Below are positions 1 through 8,840 of a stretch of 61,147 bases of DNA, in pieces; the stretch's first letter is position 1; each line of letters starts with the position of its first letter. A program made the translations under genes and the position numbers. The DNA is taken from NCBI GenBank assembly GCA_017417055.1, contig JAFPZX010000095.1:1-61147 (forward strand), read 5' to 3'. The DNA is from Anaerolineaceae bacterium. GTDB taxonomy: Bacteria > Chloroflexota > Anaerolineae > Anaerolineales > Anaerolineaceae. The notes under the pieces were generated by a model that ran no database searches, was not told the DNA's origin, and worked only from the letters and a program-made list of their open reading frames with translations.

Positions 1-47
1 TCCAACGCTGTCATTTCATCTGCTGCATACAGCTGCGTGTATTCCAT
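1..47 (-). CDS. 5' end of an unidentified gene, cut by the window edge
   Basis: Only the first 15 codons are present. Read on the minus strand they give MEYTQLYAADEMTAL, starting at the ATG complementary to 45-47. A good ribosome-binding site (AAGGGAG, complement of about 53-60) lies six bases ahead, which supports a real start. The product cannot be named from so few residues. The gene is divergent from ffh, and the two share the upstream region 48-365. Confidence 0.5.
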   Translation of the reverse strand, partial: MEYTQLYAADEMTAL

Positions 48-60
48 CAGTTTCTCCCTT

Positions 61-175
61 CTGTTAGTGTGAAGTGTTCAGTAGCCAGCAGTCAGTGGTA
101 AGTGATCAGTGAAGTGTCAAGTGTCCGGTGGACTGGAAACTCCTCACTCCTCACTCCTAACTCCTAACTGATAAC
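61..175. repeat. CAGT-rich fold-back repeat tract, copy 1
   Basis: The left half repeats variants of CAGTGGTAAGTGATCAGTG. The right half repeats variants of CTCACTCCTAACTCCTAA. The two halves are roughly complementary (for example ATCAGT near 98-103 against ACTGAT near 167-172), so the tract could form a long imperfect hairpin. The same two-part architecture recurs at 53203-53412. No coding potential is apparent. Confidence 0.6.
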
Positions 176-300
176 CAGAGTTTACAACAGAATTTCAAAA
201 AAGAAAACGGGCAATGTTGTCCGTTGACTTTTTTTGAAAAATGTGGTAGGGATATAGAACATAGTGTATGAACCCCTTTTTTTTGTTTTGTCATACATTC
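176..300. other. AT-rich spacer upstream of ffh
   Basis: This is the rest of the divergent intergenic region between the truncated minus-strand gene and ffh. It has several A and T runs, but I see no gene, convincing hairpin or operator in it. Confidence 0.4.
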
Positions 301-329
301 TTTACGGAAATTTGAAATAAGCGTATAAT
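301..329 (+). promoter_or_regulatory. Probable sigma-70 promoter of ffh and the genes after it
   Basis: A perfect -10 box TATAAT lies at 324-329. A partial -35 box TTTACG lies at 301-306, giving a 17-bp spacer. Transcription would start near 336, leaving a leader of about 30 bases before the ffh start codon. This is assigned by eye from consensus and spacing. Confidence 0.55.
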
Positions 330-365
330 TCTTAAGGTTTTTTGAGCCGGACAAAAGGATTGTTT

Positions 366-1685
366 ATGTTTGAAGGTCTTTCTGAACGATTTGATAAAAT
401 ATTCTCATCCCTGAAACGGAAAGGAAAACTTACCGAACAGGATGTAGATTTAGCCATGCGGGAAGTGCGTATCGCGCTTTTGGAAGCGGATGTACATTAT
501 TCCGTTGTGAAAAAGTTCGTTGCTGATGTCCGTGAACGCGCCATCGGTATCGAAGTATCCGAAGCGCTCAACCCAGGGCAGCAGGTCATTAAGATCGTCA
601 ATGAAGAACTGAAAAAAACACTGGGAGAACCGGAAAAGCTGAACCTGAGCGGAGAAAAACCTCGGGTGATCATGTTTGTTGGTCTTCAGGGTTCCGGTAA
701 AACCACTCACTCCGCAAAAGTAGCCAAAATGCTCCGCCATCATGGGGAGCGTGTTCTGCTTGTGGCGGCTGATCCTTACCGACCAGCTGCTGTAAAACAG
801 CTGCAAACCCTTGGTGAAAAAATCGGGGTCGAGGTCTTTTATAAAGAAGGCGTCAAACCGCCTGATCTCGCTAAACAGGCTTATGATTATGCCAAACGTG
901 CCGGATTTTCAGTAATGATCGTCGATACGGCCGGACGTTCCCAACTCGACCAGGCTCTGATGGATGAGCTGCAGGCAATCCAGCGGAATATCCCCATCAA
1001 TGAAATTTTGCTCGTAGTCGATTCCATGATCGGTCAGGAAGCGCTGAATGTAGCGGAAGGTTTCCGCGATAATGTTTCCATTACCGGTCTGGTTCTTTCC
1101 AAGATGGATGGTGACTCACGCGGTGGCGCAGCGATTTCAATTCGCAGTGTGACCGGTGTGCCAATCAAATTTATCGGTACCGGTGAAGGAATTGACGCAA
1201 TTGAAGCGTACGATCCGTCACGATTATCCTCCCGCATTTTGGGAATGGGTGATATCATTGGTCTGATTGAAAGAGCTGAAGCCGCTTTTGATGCCAATTC
1301 GGCAAAACAGGCCAAACGCATGATCAATGGCCAGTTTACATTGGAAGATTTTTCCGATCAGCTCAAAAGCATGCGGAAGATGGGTCCTCTTTCCAAATTG
1401 CTGGACATGCTTCCGGGTGATTTAGGTAAAGCCGCCCGGCAAGTCGACCCGAAAGAGGCAGAAAAATCAATTAAAACTACTGAAGCGATTCTGAGTTCCA
1501 TGACACCTTATGAAAGACGTCATCCGGATGTTTTGAACGCAAGCCGAAAACGCAGGATCGCAGCGGGTGCCGGTGTGGATGTTCCCGCAGTCAACAGACT
1601 GCTGAAACAATTCCGGGATTCGCAGAAAATGATGAAAATGGTAAAAAAGACAGGCGGAAAGGGTCTTTCCGGTCTGTTTCACTGA
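366..1685 (+). CDS. ffh: Signal recognition particle GTPase Ffh
   Basis: This is the protein subunit of the signal recognition particle. It binds signal peptides of nascent membrane and secreted proteins with SRP RNA and delivers them to FtsY. The 439-residue product has an N-terminal helical bundle, the GTPase P-loop GLQGSGKTT (about residues 106-114), DTAGR (about 187-191), a KMDGD motif, and a methionine-containing M domain ending near the C-terminus. The ATG at 366 fits best: AAAGGA at 354-359 is correctly spaced, and the protein then begins MFEGLSERF as family members do. A TTG at 342 would add eight unneeded residues. The rpsP-khpA-rimM block follows, a common arrangement. Confidence 0.97.
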   Translation: MFEGLSERFDKIFSSLKRKGKLTEQDVDLAMREVRIALLEADVHYSVVKKFVADVRERAIGIEVSEALNPGQQVIKIVNEELKKTLGEPEKLNLSGEKPRVIMFVGLQGSGKTTHSAKVAKMLRHHGERVLLVAADPYRPAAVKQLQTLGEKIGVEVFYKEGVKPPDLAKQAYDYAKRAGFSVMIVDTAGRSQLDQALMDELQAIQRNIPINEILLVVDSMIGQEALNVAEGFRDNVSITGLVLSKMDGDSRGGAAISIRSVTGVPIKFIGTGEGIDAIEAYDPSRLSSRILGMGDIIGLIERAEAAFDANSAKQAKRMINGQFTLEDFSDQLKSMRKMGPLSKLLDMLPGDLGKAARQVDPKEAEKSIKTTEAILSSMTPYERRHPDVLNASRKRRIAAGAGVDVPAVNRLLKQFRDSQKMMKMVKKTGGKGLSGLFH

Positions 1686-1790
1686 GCCTAAGACCAAACC
1701 ACATTGACCCGGGCACATCCCTTCAGTGCCAACCCTCGGTGAATTTGGCGTCAGGCAGCCGATTAATAAAAATATAGGAGAAACCTTAGA

Positions 1791-2147
1791 ATGGTTAAAA
1801 TTCGTTTACGTCGTCAAGGCTTGAAAAAGCAAGCTTCTTTCCGTCTCGTTGCCGCTGACAAAGAAAGTCCGCGTGATGGACGTTTTCTGGAAATTCTTGG
1901 CAGCTATAATCCCCGCACAGAACCTTTCACCTTTGATGTGAAAGAAGACCGCATTTACTATTGGCTTTCTGTCGGTGCACAGCCGAGTGAATCCGTCGCA
2001 AAACTGTTCAAATCTGTTGGTTTGGATGAACGCTGGGCACGTGTCAAAGCCGGTGAAGATTGCGAAAAGGTTTTGGAAGAAGCAAAAGCCTACTACGCCA
2101 ACCGCCCGGTCGAAAAGAGAACCCGCGTTGCTGCTGCTCACAAATAA
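1791..2147 (+). CDS. rpsP: 30S ribosomal protein bS16
   Basis: This is the small-subunit ribosomal protein S16. The N-terminus (MVKIRLRRQGLKKQ, then RDGRFLEILGSYNP) is the standard signature of the family. At 118 residues it is longer than the usual 80-90 because of a basic, alanine-rich tail after about residue 95, which is variable in this family. AGGAG lies just upstream of the ATG. It leads the block rpsP-khpA-rimM, with short gaps to the next genes, so it is probably co-transcribed with the RNA-binding protein and 16S processing factor that follow. Confidence 0.97.
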   Translation: MVKIRLRRQGLKKQASFRLVAADKESPRDGRFLEILGSYNPRTEPFTFDVKEDRIYYWLSVGAQPSESVAKLFKSVGLDERWARVKAGEDCEKVLEEAKAYYANRPVEKRTRVAAAHK

Positions 2148-2169
2148 TTAACCACGAAAGAGTGTACCA

Positions 2170-2442
2170 GTGCAGAGAAATAATTCCGCGAAAGTTGATT
2201 ACGCTAAGGACCTTGTGGAATATATTGCACTTTCACTGGTGGATGATCCGAGCAGTGTGCAAGTTTCACAGGAAAGAAATGGTGGACGCGTTCGCTTAGA
2301 ACTTCATGTTGCAAAGGAAGACATGGGAAGAATTATCGGAAAGAATGGACGTGTGGCCAATTCAATTCGAACTCTTCTGCGTGTCACTTCTGCCAGAGAC
2401 GGAAGACAAGTCACTTTAGATGTGATGGAGCCTGAAGCATAA
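2170..2442 (+). CDS. khpA: KH-domain RNA-binding protein KhpA
   Basis: This 90-residue protein has a single KH domain of the KhpA/YlqC type. The KH GXXG loop reads IIGKNGRVA (about residues 57-65). Family members bind RNA, often with KhpB, and influence ribosome maturation or cell division. The start is a GTG at 2170, preceded by a GAAAG-type ribosome-binding site. Its place between rpsP and rimM is the conserved bacterial context. The stop codon lies one base before the rimM start, consistent with translational coupling. Confidence 0.93.
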   Translation: MQRNNSAKVDYAKDLVEYIALSLVDDPSSVQVSQERNGGRVRLELHVAKEDMGRIIGKNGRVANSIRTLLRVTSARDGRQVTLDVMEPEA

Positions 2443-2443
2443 T

Positions 2444-3013
2444 ATGGCAATAACTTCCGGTGCAGAACGAGGTAACGCAAATCAAAACAATAATGAAGGC
2501 TCGCTGCAAGTCAGCGGGCCTGAATTTATTTGTATCGGAAAGATCCATAGAACACATGGCATCAAAGGCGATGTGATTTTGGATCCTATGACTGATTTTC
2601 CCGAACGAATTCGAAGAGGAAGATCAGTTTATGCCGGGGATGAGCATCGTCCCCTGACGATTGCGAGAGCAAGACAAAAACCACCTTACTTGTTGGTAGG
2701 TTTTAAAGAAATTGAGGATGAGACAGCGGCAGCAGAGTTTCGGAATAAATTCCTTTATGTCAAAACATCCGATCTTCCGGAACTACCGGAAGGTGAATAT
2801 TATTATCACCAGTTGATTGGATTGGATGCGGTTGACCAAAATGGGCAAAGAGTTGGTACTCTCAGCGAGGTTCTGGAAACAGGCGCGAATGACGTTTATG
2901 TCATAAAAAAGGATGATGGTGCGGAAGAGCTGGTTCCGGACGTGCCGCAATTCATTCAAAAAATTAATATTCCCGGACATAAAATAGAAATTATATTTCC
3001 TGAATGGATATGA
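2444..3013 (+). CDS. rimM: 16S rRNA processing factor RimM
   Basis: RimM binds ribosomal protein S19 and assists maturation of the 30S head. The product is 189 residues. After a polar, poorly conserved N-terminal extension of about 28 residues comes the RimM core, beginning near FICIGKIHRTHGIKGDV. A PRC-barrel domain follows, containing YYYHQLIGL and ending VPDVPQFIQKINI. If the extension is untranslated the true start could be internal, but the ATG at 2444 directly abuts the khpA stop. Its 3' end overlaps dprA. Confidence 0.93.
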   Translation: MAITSGAERGNANQNNNEGSLQVSGPEFICIGKIHRTHGIKGDVILDPMTDFPERIRRGRSVYAGDEHRPLTIARARQKPPYLLVGFKEIEDETAAAEFRNKFLYVKTSDLPELPEGEYYYHQLIGLDAVDQNGQRVGTLSEVLETGANDVYVIKKDDGAEELVPDVPQFIQKINIPGHKIEIIFPEWI

Positions 3014-4119
3014 CAACAGATTCTGATAAGCCCTATTGGGTTGCCTTTAATCATGTCAACGGAGTCGGCGCGGTTCGTGCCGGACAGCTGTTGAAACGGT
3101 TCGGGAATCTTCAGGATGCCTGGACTGCTTCCAGAAATGACCTGCTTTTTGCCGGAATTTCAGATAAAGTAGCTGATCAAATCATTTATTCCCGTTCTAA
3201 AATCAATCCAATTGAGCTTACAGAATCAATCGAAAAAAGAAATATTCACATTTGTATCCGCACCGAAACGGAATATCCCAAACTTCTCAAAGAAATAGAC
3301 AATCCTCCAACAGTCCTGTATTATGTTGGCAGGCTGCCTGAAAATGACATGAGCTTGATGGGTGTTGTGGGAACCCGGCGGATGACATCCTATGGACAGA
3401 ATGTCGCGGAAGAATTGGGAAAATTCCTCGCATTGAACGGTATCGGTGTTGTCAGCGGATTGGCACGCGGCGTTGATGGTGCTGCGCAAACTTCTGTAGT
3501 CAATTCCGGCGGAATGACTTATGCCGTTCTTGGCTGTGGTGTTGATCACATCTATCCGCCGGAACACAGAAACTTGGCACGGGCAATTGTCAAAAATGGT
3601 GCTGTTATCAGTGAATACGCGCCCGGGACGCATCCGGATAAATCAAATTTTCCCCAGCGGAATCGCATTATATCCGGAATGAGCAACGGGGTTATAATCG
3701 TGGAAGCCGGTGAAAAATCCGGATCTTTGATTACGGCCCGTTTTGCAGTCGAACAGGGACGGGAAGTGTTTGTCGTTCCGGGAAAAGTAACGGATGTTCA
3801 ATCCCGTGGAACCAATCGCCTTATCCGTGACGGCGCCAGACCTTTTTATGAAAAAAAAGAAATCCTTGAATTTCTAAACACCTGGCAGGCTGCTGAACCA
3901 CAGAAATTAAACAAGCCCTTGCAGCAGGCATTCAGCACACCTGAAGAAAAGACCATTTTGTCTTTAATCACAAACGAGCCGCTGCATATTGATGAAATCG
4001 TAAGGAAAAGCGGCATTCCGCTTAGTAAAGTTTCGTCTTCTATTGTATTATTGGAGCTGAAAGGGCTGGTTCTGGAAACAGCTCCGCAAACTTACCAGAA
4101 AACCAGAGAATTATTTTAG
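3004..4119 (+). CDS. dprA: DNA-processing protein DprA (Smf)
   Basis: DprA loads RecA onto incoming single-stranded DNA during natural transformation. The 371-residue protein has an N-terminal helix-hairpin-helix/SAM-like region. The Rossmann-like core follows, with GTRRMTSYGQ, SGLARGVDGAAQ, FPQRNRIISGMSNGVIIVEA and SGSLITARFA. A C-terminal winged-helix (DML1-like) domain begins near residue 310. Two starts are possible: ATG 3004, or ATG 3010, which forms an ATGA overlap with the rimM stop. Either implies coupling to rimM. No competence pilus or uptake genes are visible nearby. Confidence 0.93.
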   Translation: MDMTTDSDKPYWVAFNHVNGVGAVRAGQLLKRFGNLQDAWTASRNDLLFAGISDKVADQIIYSRSKINPIELTESIEKRNIHICIRTETEYPKLLKEIDNPPTVLYYVGRLPENDMSLMGVVGTRRMTSYGQNVAEELGKFLALNGIGVVSGLARGVDGAAQTSVVNSGGMTYAVLGCGVDHIYPPEHRNLARAIVKNGAVISEYAPGTHPDKSNFPQRNRIISGMSNGVIIVEAGEKSGSLITARFAVEQGREVFVVPGKVTDVQSRGTNRLIRDGARPFYEKKEILEFLNTWQAAEPQKLNKPLQQAFSTPEEKTILSLITNEPLHIDEIVRKSGIPLSKVSSSIVLLELKGLVLETAPQTYQKTRELF

Positions 4120-4131
4120 GAGAAAAACGAA

Positions 4132-5250
4132 ATGGCTGGAAATCTTCTTTCGGAACAGGATCAAAATCGATATTACGCGGTCATCATGGCAGGCGGAGGC
4201 GGAACGCGTTTGTGGCCATGGTCCAGAAAAGGCAATACAAAACAAATGCTTCGCATCGTTGATAGCCGTTCGATGTTCCAAATTACAGTAGACAGAATCA
4301 AAGATCTGATCAACACCGATAACATGCTGGTGATCACAACCGCTGAACAGGCTGAAAAACTTGAGAGCCAGTCGGATGAAGTTTTGCATAAAAATTATAT
4401 TCTGGAACCGATGCCAAAGGGTACCGCCTCTGTAGTAGGTATGGCTGCTATTCAATTGCTTGCGCGGAACAGGGACGCGGTTATGGCTATTCTGACCGCG
4501 GATCATTATATCCGCAATGAACAGTATTTCCGCAGTCTGTTGGAAAGCGCGTTTGTGGAAGCTGAAAAAGGTCATCTGGTGACGCTTGGTATTCAGCCGA
4601 CTTTCCCCTCAACCGGTATGGGATATATTGAACAGGGTGAATTTCTGGAAAAGGAAGCAGGCAATGATGTCTACAAGGTCAATACGTTCCGGGAAAAACC
4701 GGATCATGATACAGCTGTGGAATTTTTGAAATCCGGTAAATTTTCCTGGAATTCCGGAATGTTCATCTGGCGGGCTGACAGAATTCTTGATGAAATACAA
4801 AAAGATCTTCCTGATCTTTATAAAAAACTGATGGAAATCTATCCTTCCATAGGTACGGATGATTATGACAGGAAAGTTGCCGAGATTTGGCCGACAATTC
4901 AGCCGACAACAATTGATTATGGCGTGATGGAAAAAGCCGATGATGTTGTGGTACTGCCGGCAGTTGAACTTGGATGGAATGATATCGGTTCATGGGAATC
5001 AATATACGATGTCATCGATGGAGACGAAAACGGTAATATCTACATTAATTGCAGAACTTTAAATATTGATTCGAAAGGAATCTTGTCTTGTTCTGAAAAC
5101 AAGGATAAAATGATTATCGCAGTAGGAATGAAAGATGTTGTGGTCGTTGAGACGGATAAAGCTGTCATGGTCTGTCCCAAACAGGATACACAGCGGGTGA
5201 AAGAAATAGTTCAGTATTTGAAAGATCACAACCTGGACTTTTACCTGTAG
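4132..5250 (+). CDS. manC: Mannose-1-phosphate guanylyltransferase
   Basis: This enzyme makes GDP-mannose from mannose-1-phosphate and GTP, for glycans or mannosylated solutes. The nucleotidyltransferase signature is GGGGTRLWPWSR near residue 20, and FREKPD is the sugar-binding motif near residue 188. At 372 residues it matches the short single-domain form and lacks the C-terminal phosphomannose isomerase domain of the bifunctional enzyme. AGGAG at 4118-4122 precedes the ATG. The gene starts 12 bases after dprA and is followed closely by topA, so co-transcription is likely although the functions are unrelated. Confidence 0.9.
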   Translation: MAGNLLSEQDQNRYYAVIMAGGGGTRLWPWSRKGNTKQMLRIVDSRSMFQITVDRIKDLINTDNMLVITTAEQAEKLESQSDEVLHKNYILEPMPKGTASVVGMAAIQLLARNRDAVMAILTADHYIRNEQYFRSLLESAFVEAEKGHLVTLGIQPTFPSTGMGYIEQGEFLEKEAGNDVYKVNTFREKPDHDTAVEFLKSGKFSWNSGMFIWRADRILDEIQKDLPDLYKKLMEIYPSIGTDDYDRKVAEIWPTIQPTTIDYGVMEKADDVVVLPAVELGWNDIGSWESIYDVIDGDENGNIYINCRTLNIDSKGILSCSENKDKMIIAVGMKDVVVVETDKAVMVCPKQDTQRVKEIVQYLKDHNLDFYL

Positions 5251-5269
5251 AGGAGAGGAGAACAATTCA

Positions 5270-7699
5270 TTGGAAGCATATTGTATGAAATGCAAAGAAA
5301 AGCGGGAAATGCTGAACCCTGTCCCGACTTTTACCGCAACCGGTACTCCGATGACAAGAGGTGTCTGCCCGGTTTGCGGAACAAATATTATTAAAATGGG
5401 GAAAACACCGGAGCATGAAGGACTGGAAAAACCGATAATTGAAAAGAAACCTGAAAAAAAAGCTGTAAAAAAAACATCTGCAGCGGCAAAAAAAACAACG
5501 AAAAGCCAAAAATCAAGCGCGAATAGTACCGGAACGAAAAAAACTTCTGCTGCGCATATCAGAAAGGACCAGAGCCTGGTAATTGTTGAATCTCCGGCAA
5601 AAGCCAAAACCGTCGGGAGATTTTTGGGAAATAATTATGTCGTTCGTGCGTCTGTAGGACATGTCCGTGATCTGAACAAATACTCCATGTCCATTGACCT
5701 GCAAAATGATTTTGCGCCAAAATACTACGTTCCCAAGGAAAAAAAAGAACTGGTTCAGGAATTGACCGATCTTTCAGCCGGGGCAAAAAAAGTGTATCTG
5801 GCAACAGACCCTGACCGCGAAGGTGAAGCTATTGCATGGCATCTGTTGGAATCAGCGAAAATTGATCCGGCTAAGGCTGAACGTGTGGTTTTTCATGAGA
5901 TTACGGAACCCGCAATTAACGCCGCGTTTTCCCATCCGGGTAAAGTTAATATGGATCTGGTTGACGCTCAGCAGGCTCGGCGGGTTTTGGATCGTCTTGT
6001 CGGTTACAGTCTGAGTCCGCTGTTGATCAAAAAGGTTCATCAACGCAACCTTTCCGCAGGACGTGTACAATCTGTCGCATTGAAGCTGGTTGTTGACCGC
6101 GAGCGGGAAATTCAAAATTTTGTTCCTCGGGAATATTGGACGATAAAAGCGGAATTGACACCTGAAAATAGCAAGGAATCTTATGTTGCCCAGCTGGCGA
6201 AAATCAACAAAAAAGATCCTGAACTTTCCAATGAAAAACAGGTGAACGAGCATCTTGAAAACCTGAAATCTGCTGTTTATAAGATTTCTTCTTTGAAGGA
6301 AGGTGAAAAGAAACGTCATCCTTTCCCTCCATTCACAACATCTACGCTGCAGCAGGAAGCTTCCCACAGACTGGGTTTTTCTTCGAAAAAGACCATGATG
6401 CTCGCGCAGCAGCTTTATGAAGGTTTGCCGATTGGGGAAGAAGGAAGTGTTGGTTTGATTACCTACATGCGTACTGATTCTACTAACATATCCCCTGTTG
6501 CTCAGGATGAGGCACGAAAATACATTACGGCTGTTCATGGTAATTCGTTTGTTCCGGAAAAACCGCCTGTTTACACAAAAAAGGCGAAAGGGGCACAGGA
6601 AGCTCATGAGGCAGTGCGTCCGACTTCTGTAATGCGGGTTCCGGATAAGCTGAAAGCCTATCTTGATAAAGACCAGTTACGCCTCTATCAGTTGATCTGG
6701 CAGCGTTTTGTTGCTTCACAGATGGCTGATGCCCGTTATAAGACGGAAACAGTTGAAGTGGAGGCAAACAAAACGAATCTTTACTTGTTCCGTGCATCCG
6801 GTCAAAAAGTGATCTTCCCCGGATTCCTGACCGTCTATGCTGATGTAAAAGATGAAGACAGCAAAGAAGAAGAGGAAAATACGATTTTCCCAAATTGTCT
6901 GGCACAGGGACAAACACAAAACCTGAAGAAACTTATCCCGGATCAGCATTTTACCCAGCCGCCTGCCCGCTATACCGAAGCTACGCTGGTTCGTGCTATG
7001 GAAGAAAACGGCATCGGACGTCCTTCAACGTACGCCTCCATCATTTCAACCATCGAGGGTCGGAATTATGTGAATGTTGAAAAGCGTCATCTGGTACCGA
7101 CGCAAATCGGCTTTACGGTGAATGACCTGTTGAACGCTCATTTTGATGAAATCATGGATATCAGTTTTACTTCTCAAATGGAAAATGAGCTGGATCAAAT
7201 CGCTGATGGCGAAAAGGGCTGGGTGGACGTGATCCGCCAGTTTTATGAGACCTTTGAACCGGAACTGGAAAAAGCAAAGGAAAATATGCCGGAGCTTCCA
7301 AAGGCTGAACCCGAACCGGTCGGCAGAGATTGTCCGGATTGCGGAAAGCCGCTCGTATATCGTGAAGGCAGGTTCGGTAAATTTATTTCCTGCAGCGGTT
7401 ATCCCAGCTGCCATTATACGGAAAAACTGCAAAAACCGGTTGAAAAAATCGGGGTTTCCTGTCCGAAGTGCGGCGGAGATCTGATCGTAAAACGGACACG
7501 CCGGGGAAAGATCTTTTATGGTTGTGTGAATTATCCGACCTGTGATTTCGCGGAATGGAACCGTCCGATCAGTCAGCCTTGTCCGGTATGCGGCAGTTTG
7601 ATGGTGATGAACGGGAAGGATTCCGCACAATGCACGAATGATAACTGCAAGACCCGTATTCACATTGAAGACCCGGTAACGGCCGATGCAGAAAACTAA
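5270..7699 (+). CDS. topA: DNA topoisomerase I with N-terminal zinc-ribbon extension
   Basis: This type IA topoisomerase relaxes negative supercoils. The 809-residue protein begins with a zinc ribbon (CMKC near residue 5 and CPVC near residue 33) resembling DUF5679, then a Lys/Ala-rich linker to about residue 100. The TOPRIM domain starts at SLVIVESPAKAK. The catalytic tyrosine lies in ITYMRTDST (about residue 399). Three C-terminal zinc fingers carry CPDCG, CPKCG and CPVCG. The TTG start at 5270 is preferred because AGGAGAGGAG at 5251-5260 is well placed for it. The alternative ATG at 5285 is too distant and would remove the first Cys pair. Confidence 0.95.
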   Translation: MEAYCMKCKEKREMLNPVPTFTATGTPMTRGVCPVCGTNIIKMGKTPEHEGLEKPIIEKKPEKKAVKKTSAAAKKTTKSQKSSANSTGTKKTSAAHIRKDQSLVIVESPAKAKTVGRFLGNNYVVRASVGHVRDLNKYSMSIDLQNDFAPKYYVPKEKKELVQELTDLSAGAKKVYLATDPDREGEAIAWHLLESAKIDPAKAERVVFHEITEPAINAAFSHPGKVNMDLVDAQQARRVLDRLVGYSLSPLLIKKVHQRNLSAGRVQSVALKLVVDREREIQNFVPREYWTIKAELTPENSKESYVAQLAKINKKDPELSNEKQVNEHLENLKSAVYKISSLKEGEKKRHPFPPFTTSTLQQEASHRLGFSSKKTMMLAQQLYEGLPIGEEGSVGLITYMRTDSTNISPVAQDEARKYITAVHGNSFVPEKPPVYTKKAKGAQEAHEAVRPTSVMRVPDKLKAYLDKDQLRLYQLIWQRFVASQMADARYKTETVEVEANKTNLYLFRASGQKVIFPGFLTVYADVKDEDSKEEEENTIFPNCLAQGQTQNLKKLIPDQHFTQPPARYTEATLVRAMEENGIGRPSTYASIISTIEGRNYVNVEKRHLVPTQIGFTVNDLLNAHFDEIMDISFTSQMENELDQIADGEKGWVDVIRQFYETFEPELEKAKENMPELPKAEPEPVGRDCPDCGKPLVYREGRFGKFISCSGYPSCHYTEKLQKPVEKIGVSCPKCGGDLIVKRTRRGKIFYGCVNYPTCDFAEWNRPISQPCPVCGSLMVMNGKDSAQCTNDNCKTRIHIEDPVTADAEN

Positions 7700-7723
7700 G
7701 AATGCACTGATAAATTGAATTTC

Positions 7724-7758
7724 GGGGACGGTTTTGCGCGAAGCACAGAACTGTCCCC
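7724..7758. repeat. GGGGACGGTT...CTGTCCCC palindrome
   Basis: This imperfect hairpin has ends GGGGACGGTTTTGCGCG and AGCACAGAACTGTCCCC, and lies just downstream of topA. It belongs to the same family as the elements at 9414, 37630, 39601, 48465, 56521 and 58440-60769. Flanking sequence (CACTGATAAATT at 7705-7716) also resembles the ends of the MITE-like element at 9386. No T-run follows, so it is not an obvious terminator. Confidence 0.6.
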
Positions 7759-7869
7759 TCGTATTTATGGAATATTTCGACATTTTCCAGGTGAGAATTA
7801 CTGAAATAAGTCAGGTCAGGTATTATTTTCGTCCTGATTTATGATATAACAGAATGAAATTTCGTATAT

Positions 7870-8655
7870 ATGTTTGATACTCATTGTCACATTGACCTTC
7901 CGGATTTCGATGAAGACCGTGAAGAAGTTATTTCCCGTGCAAAAAAAGCCGGCTTCAGCCATTTTATGATTCCCGGAATCGAATTGGATTGTATGGATAA
8001 AATTATTCAAATTACTGAATCCAATTCAAATATCTATTTCGCATCCGGAATTCATCCGAATAACGCTGCTGAGCTTGTACCGGATTGGGCAGAGCATGTT
8101 CGGAAAAATGCTTCACACCCAAAATGTAAGGCTATCGGAGAAATCGGAATCGATTATTATCGGGAATATTGTCCCCATGATATTCAGCGAAAAGTATTTT
8201 CACAGCAGCTGGAACTGGCGTCTGATCTCGGTCTGCCAATCATCATTCACTGCCGGACTGCTTATGAAGATTTATGGCCGCTGCTGTCTGACTGGATGAA
8301 ACAGGGACATGGCAGGAAAGCAGTCTTACATGCCTTTGATGAAGATGCTGAAAAGGCCTTGCTTGCTGTTGAATTGGGTATTATGATCGGTATGGGCGGT
8401 CCATATACTTATAAGAAAAAAAACGAGCGCAGAATCGAAATCGTGCAGGTTGTCCCGATGGAATCTATACTGCTCGAAACAGATTGTCCATATCTCAGCC
8501 CGATCCCGCATCGCGGAGAACGTAATGAACCCGCCTATGCCGCGCTGACACTTGCTAAAATTGCAGAAATCAAAGGCGTTTCCGTTGAAGAGGCAGATGC
8601 ACAAACCACCGCAAACGGTCTGGATTTTTTCAGTATTGATAAACATTCTATATAA
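7870..8655 (+). CDS. TatD-family metal-dependent DNase
   Basis: TatD proteins are TIM-barrel metal-dependent hydrolases with 3'-5' exonuclease activity in DNA repair or turnover. The 261-residue protein has the metal ligands HCHID at the N-terminus, GEIGIDYYRE near residue 93, IIHCR near residue 118, HAFDED near 154, and LLETDCPYLSPIPHRGERN near 200. All expected motifs are present. The ribosome-binding site is weak. A possible -10 (TATGAT near 7841-7846) lies upstream. It stands alone between topA and a secreted protein gene. Confidence 0.93.
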   Translation: MFDTHCHIDLPDFDEDREEVISRAKKAGFSHFMIPGIELDCMDKIIQITESNSNIYFASGIHPNNAAELVPDWAEHVRKNASHPKCKAIGEIGIDYYREYCPHDIQRKVFSQQLELASDLGLPIIIHCRTAYEDLWPLLSDWMKQGHGRKAVLHAFDEDAEKALLAVELGIMIGMGGPYTYKKKNERRIEIVQVVPMESILLETDCPYLSPIPHRGERNEPAYAALTLAKIAEIKGVSVEEADAQTTANGLDFFSIDKHSI

Positions 8656-8840
8656 AGTACATCGGATCTGATTTTTGGTTGTCGCGCAGCCAACACAAAA
8701 GACTGCACTGTATGTTGCGGCACAGCAATACCGGTTTCTGTATAACGTATAGTTTATAACAGAAATTTCAATAAAATTCATTTCAAAAATTAAAATTATG
8801 TTATGCTTTAAATCGGAGAGAGAATATTTTTGGAGTACAC

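Noticed and set aside
4132-5250. Bifunctional mannose-1-phosphate guanylyltransferase/phosphomannose isomerase
   Set aside because: At 372 residues the protein ends where the isomerase domain would begin.
5852-6607. A 251-codon minus-strand open frame inside topA
   Set aside because: It is a shadow of a conserved topoisomerase coding sequence and has no recognisable motifs.
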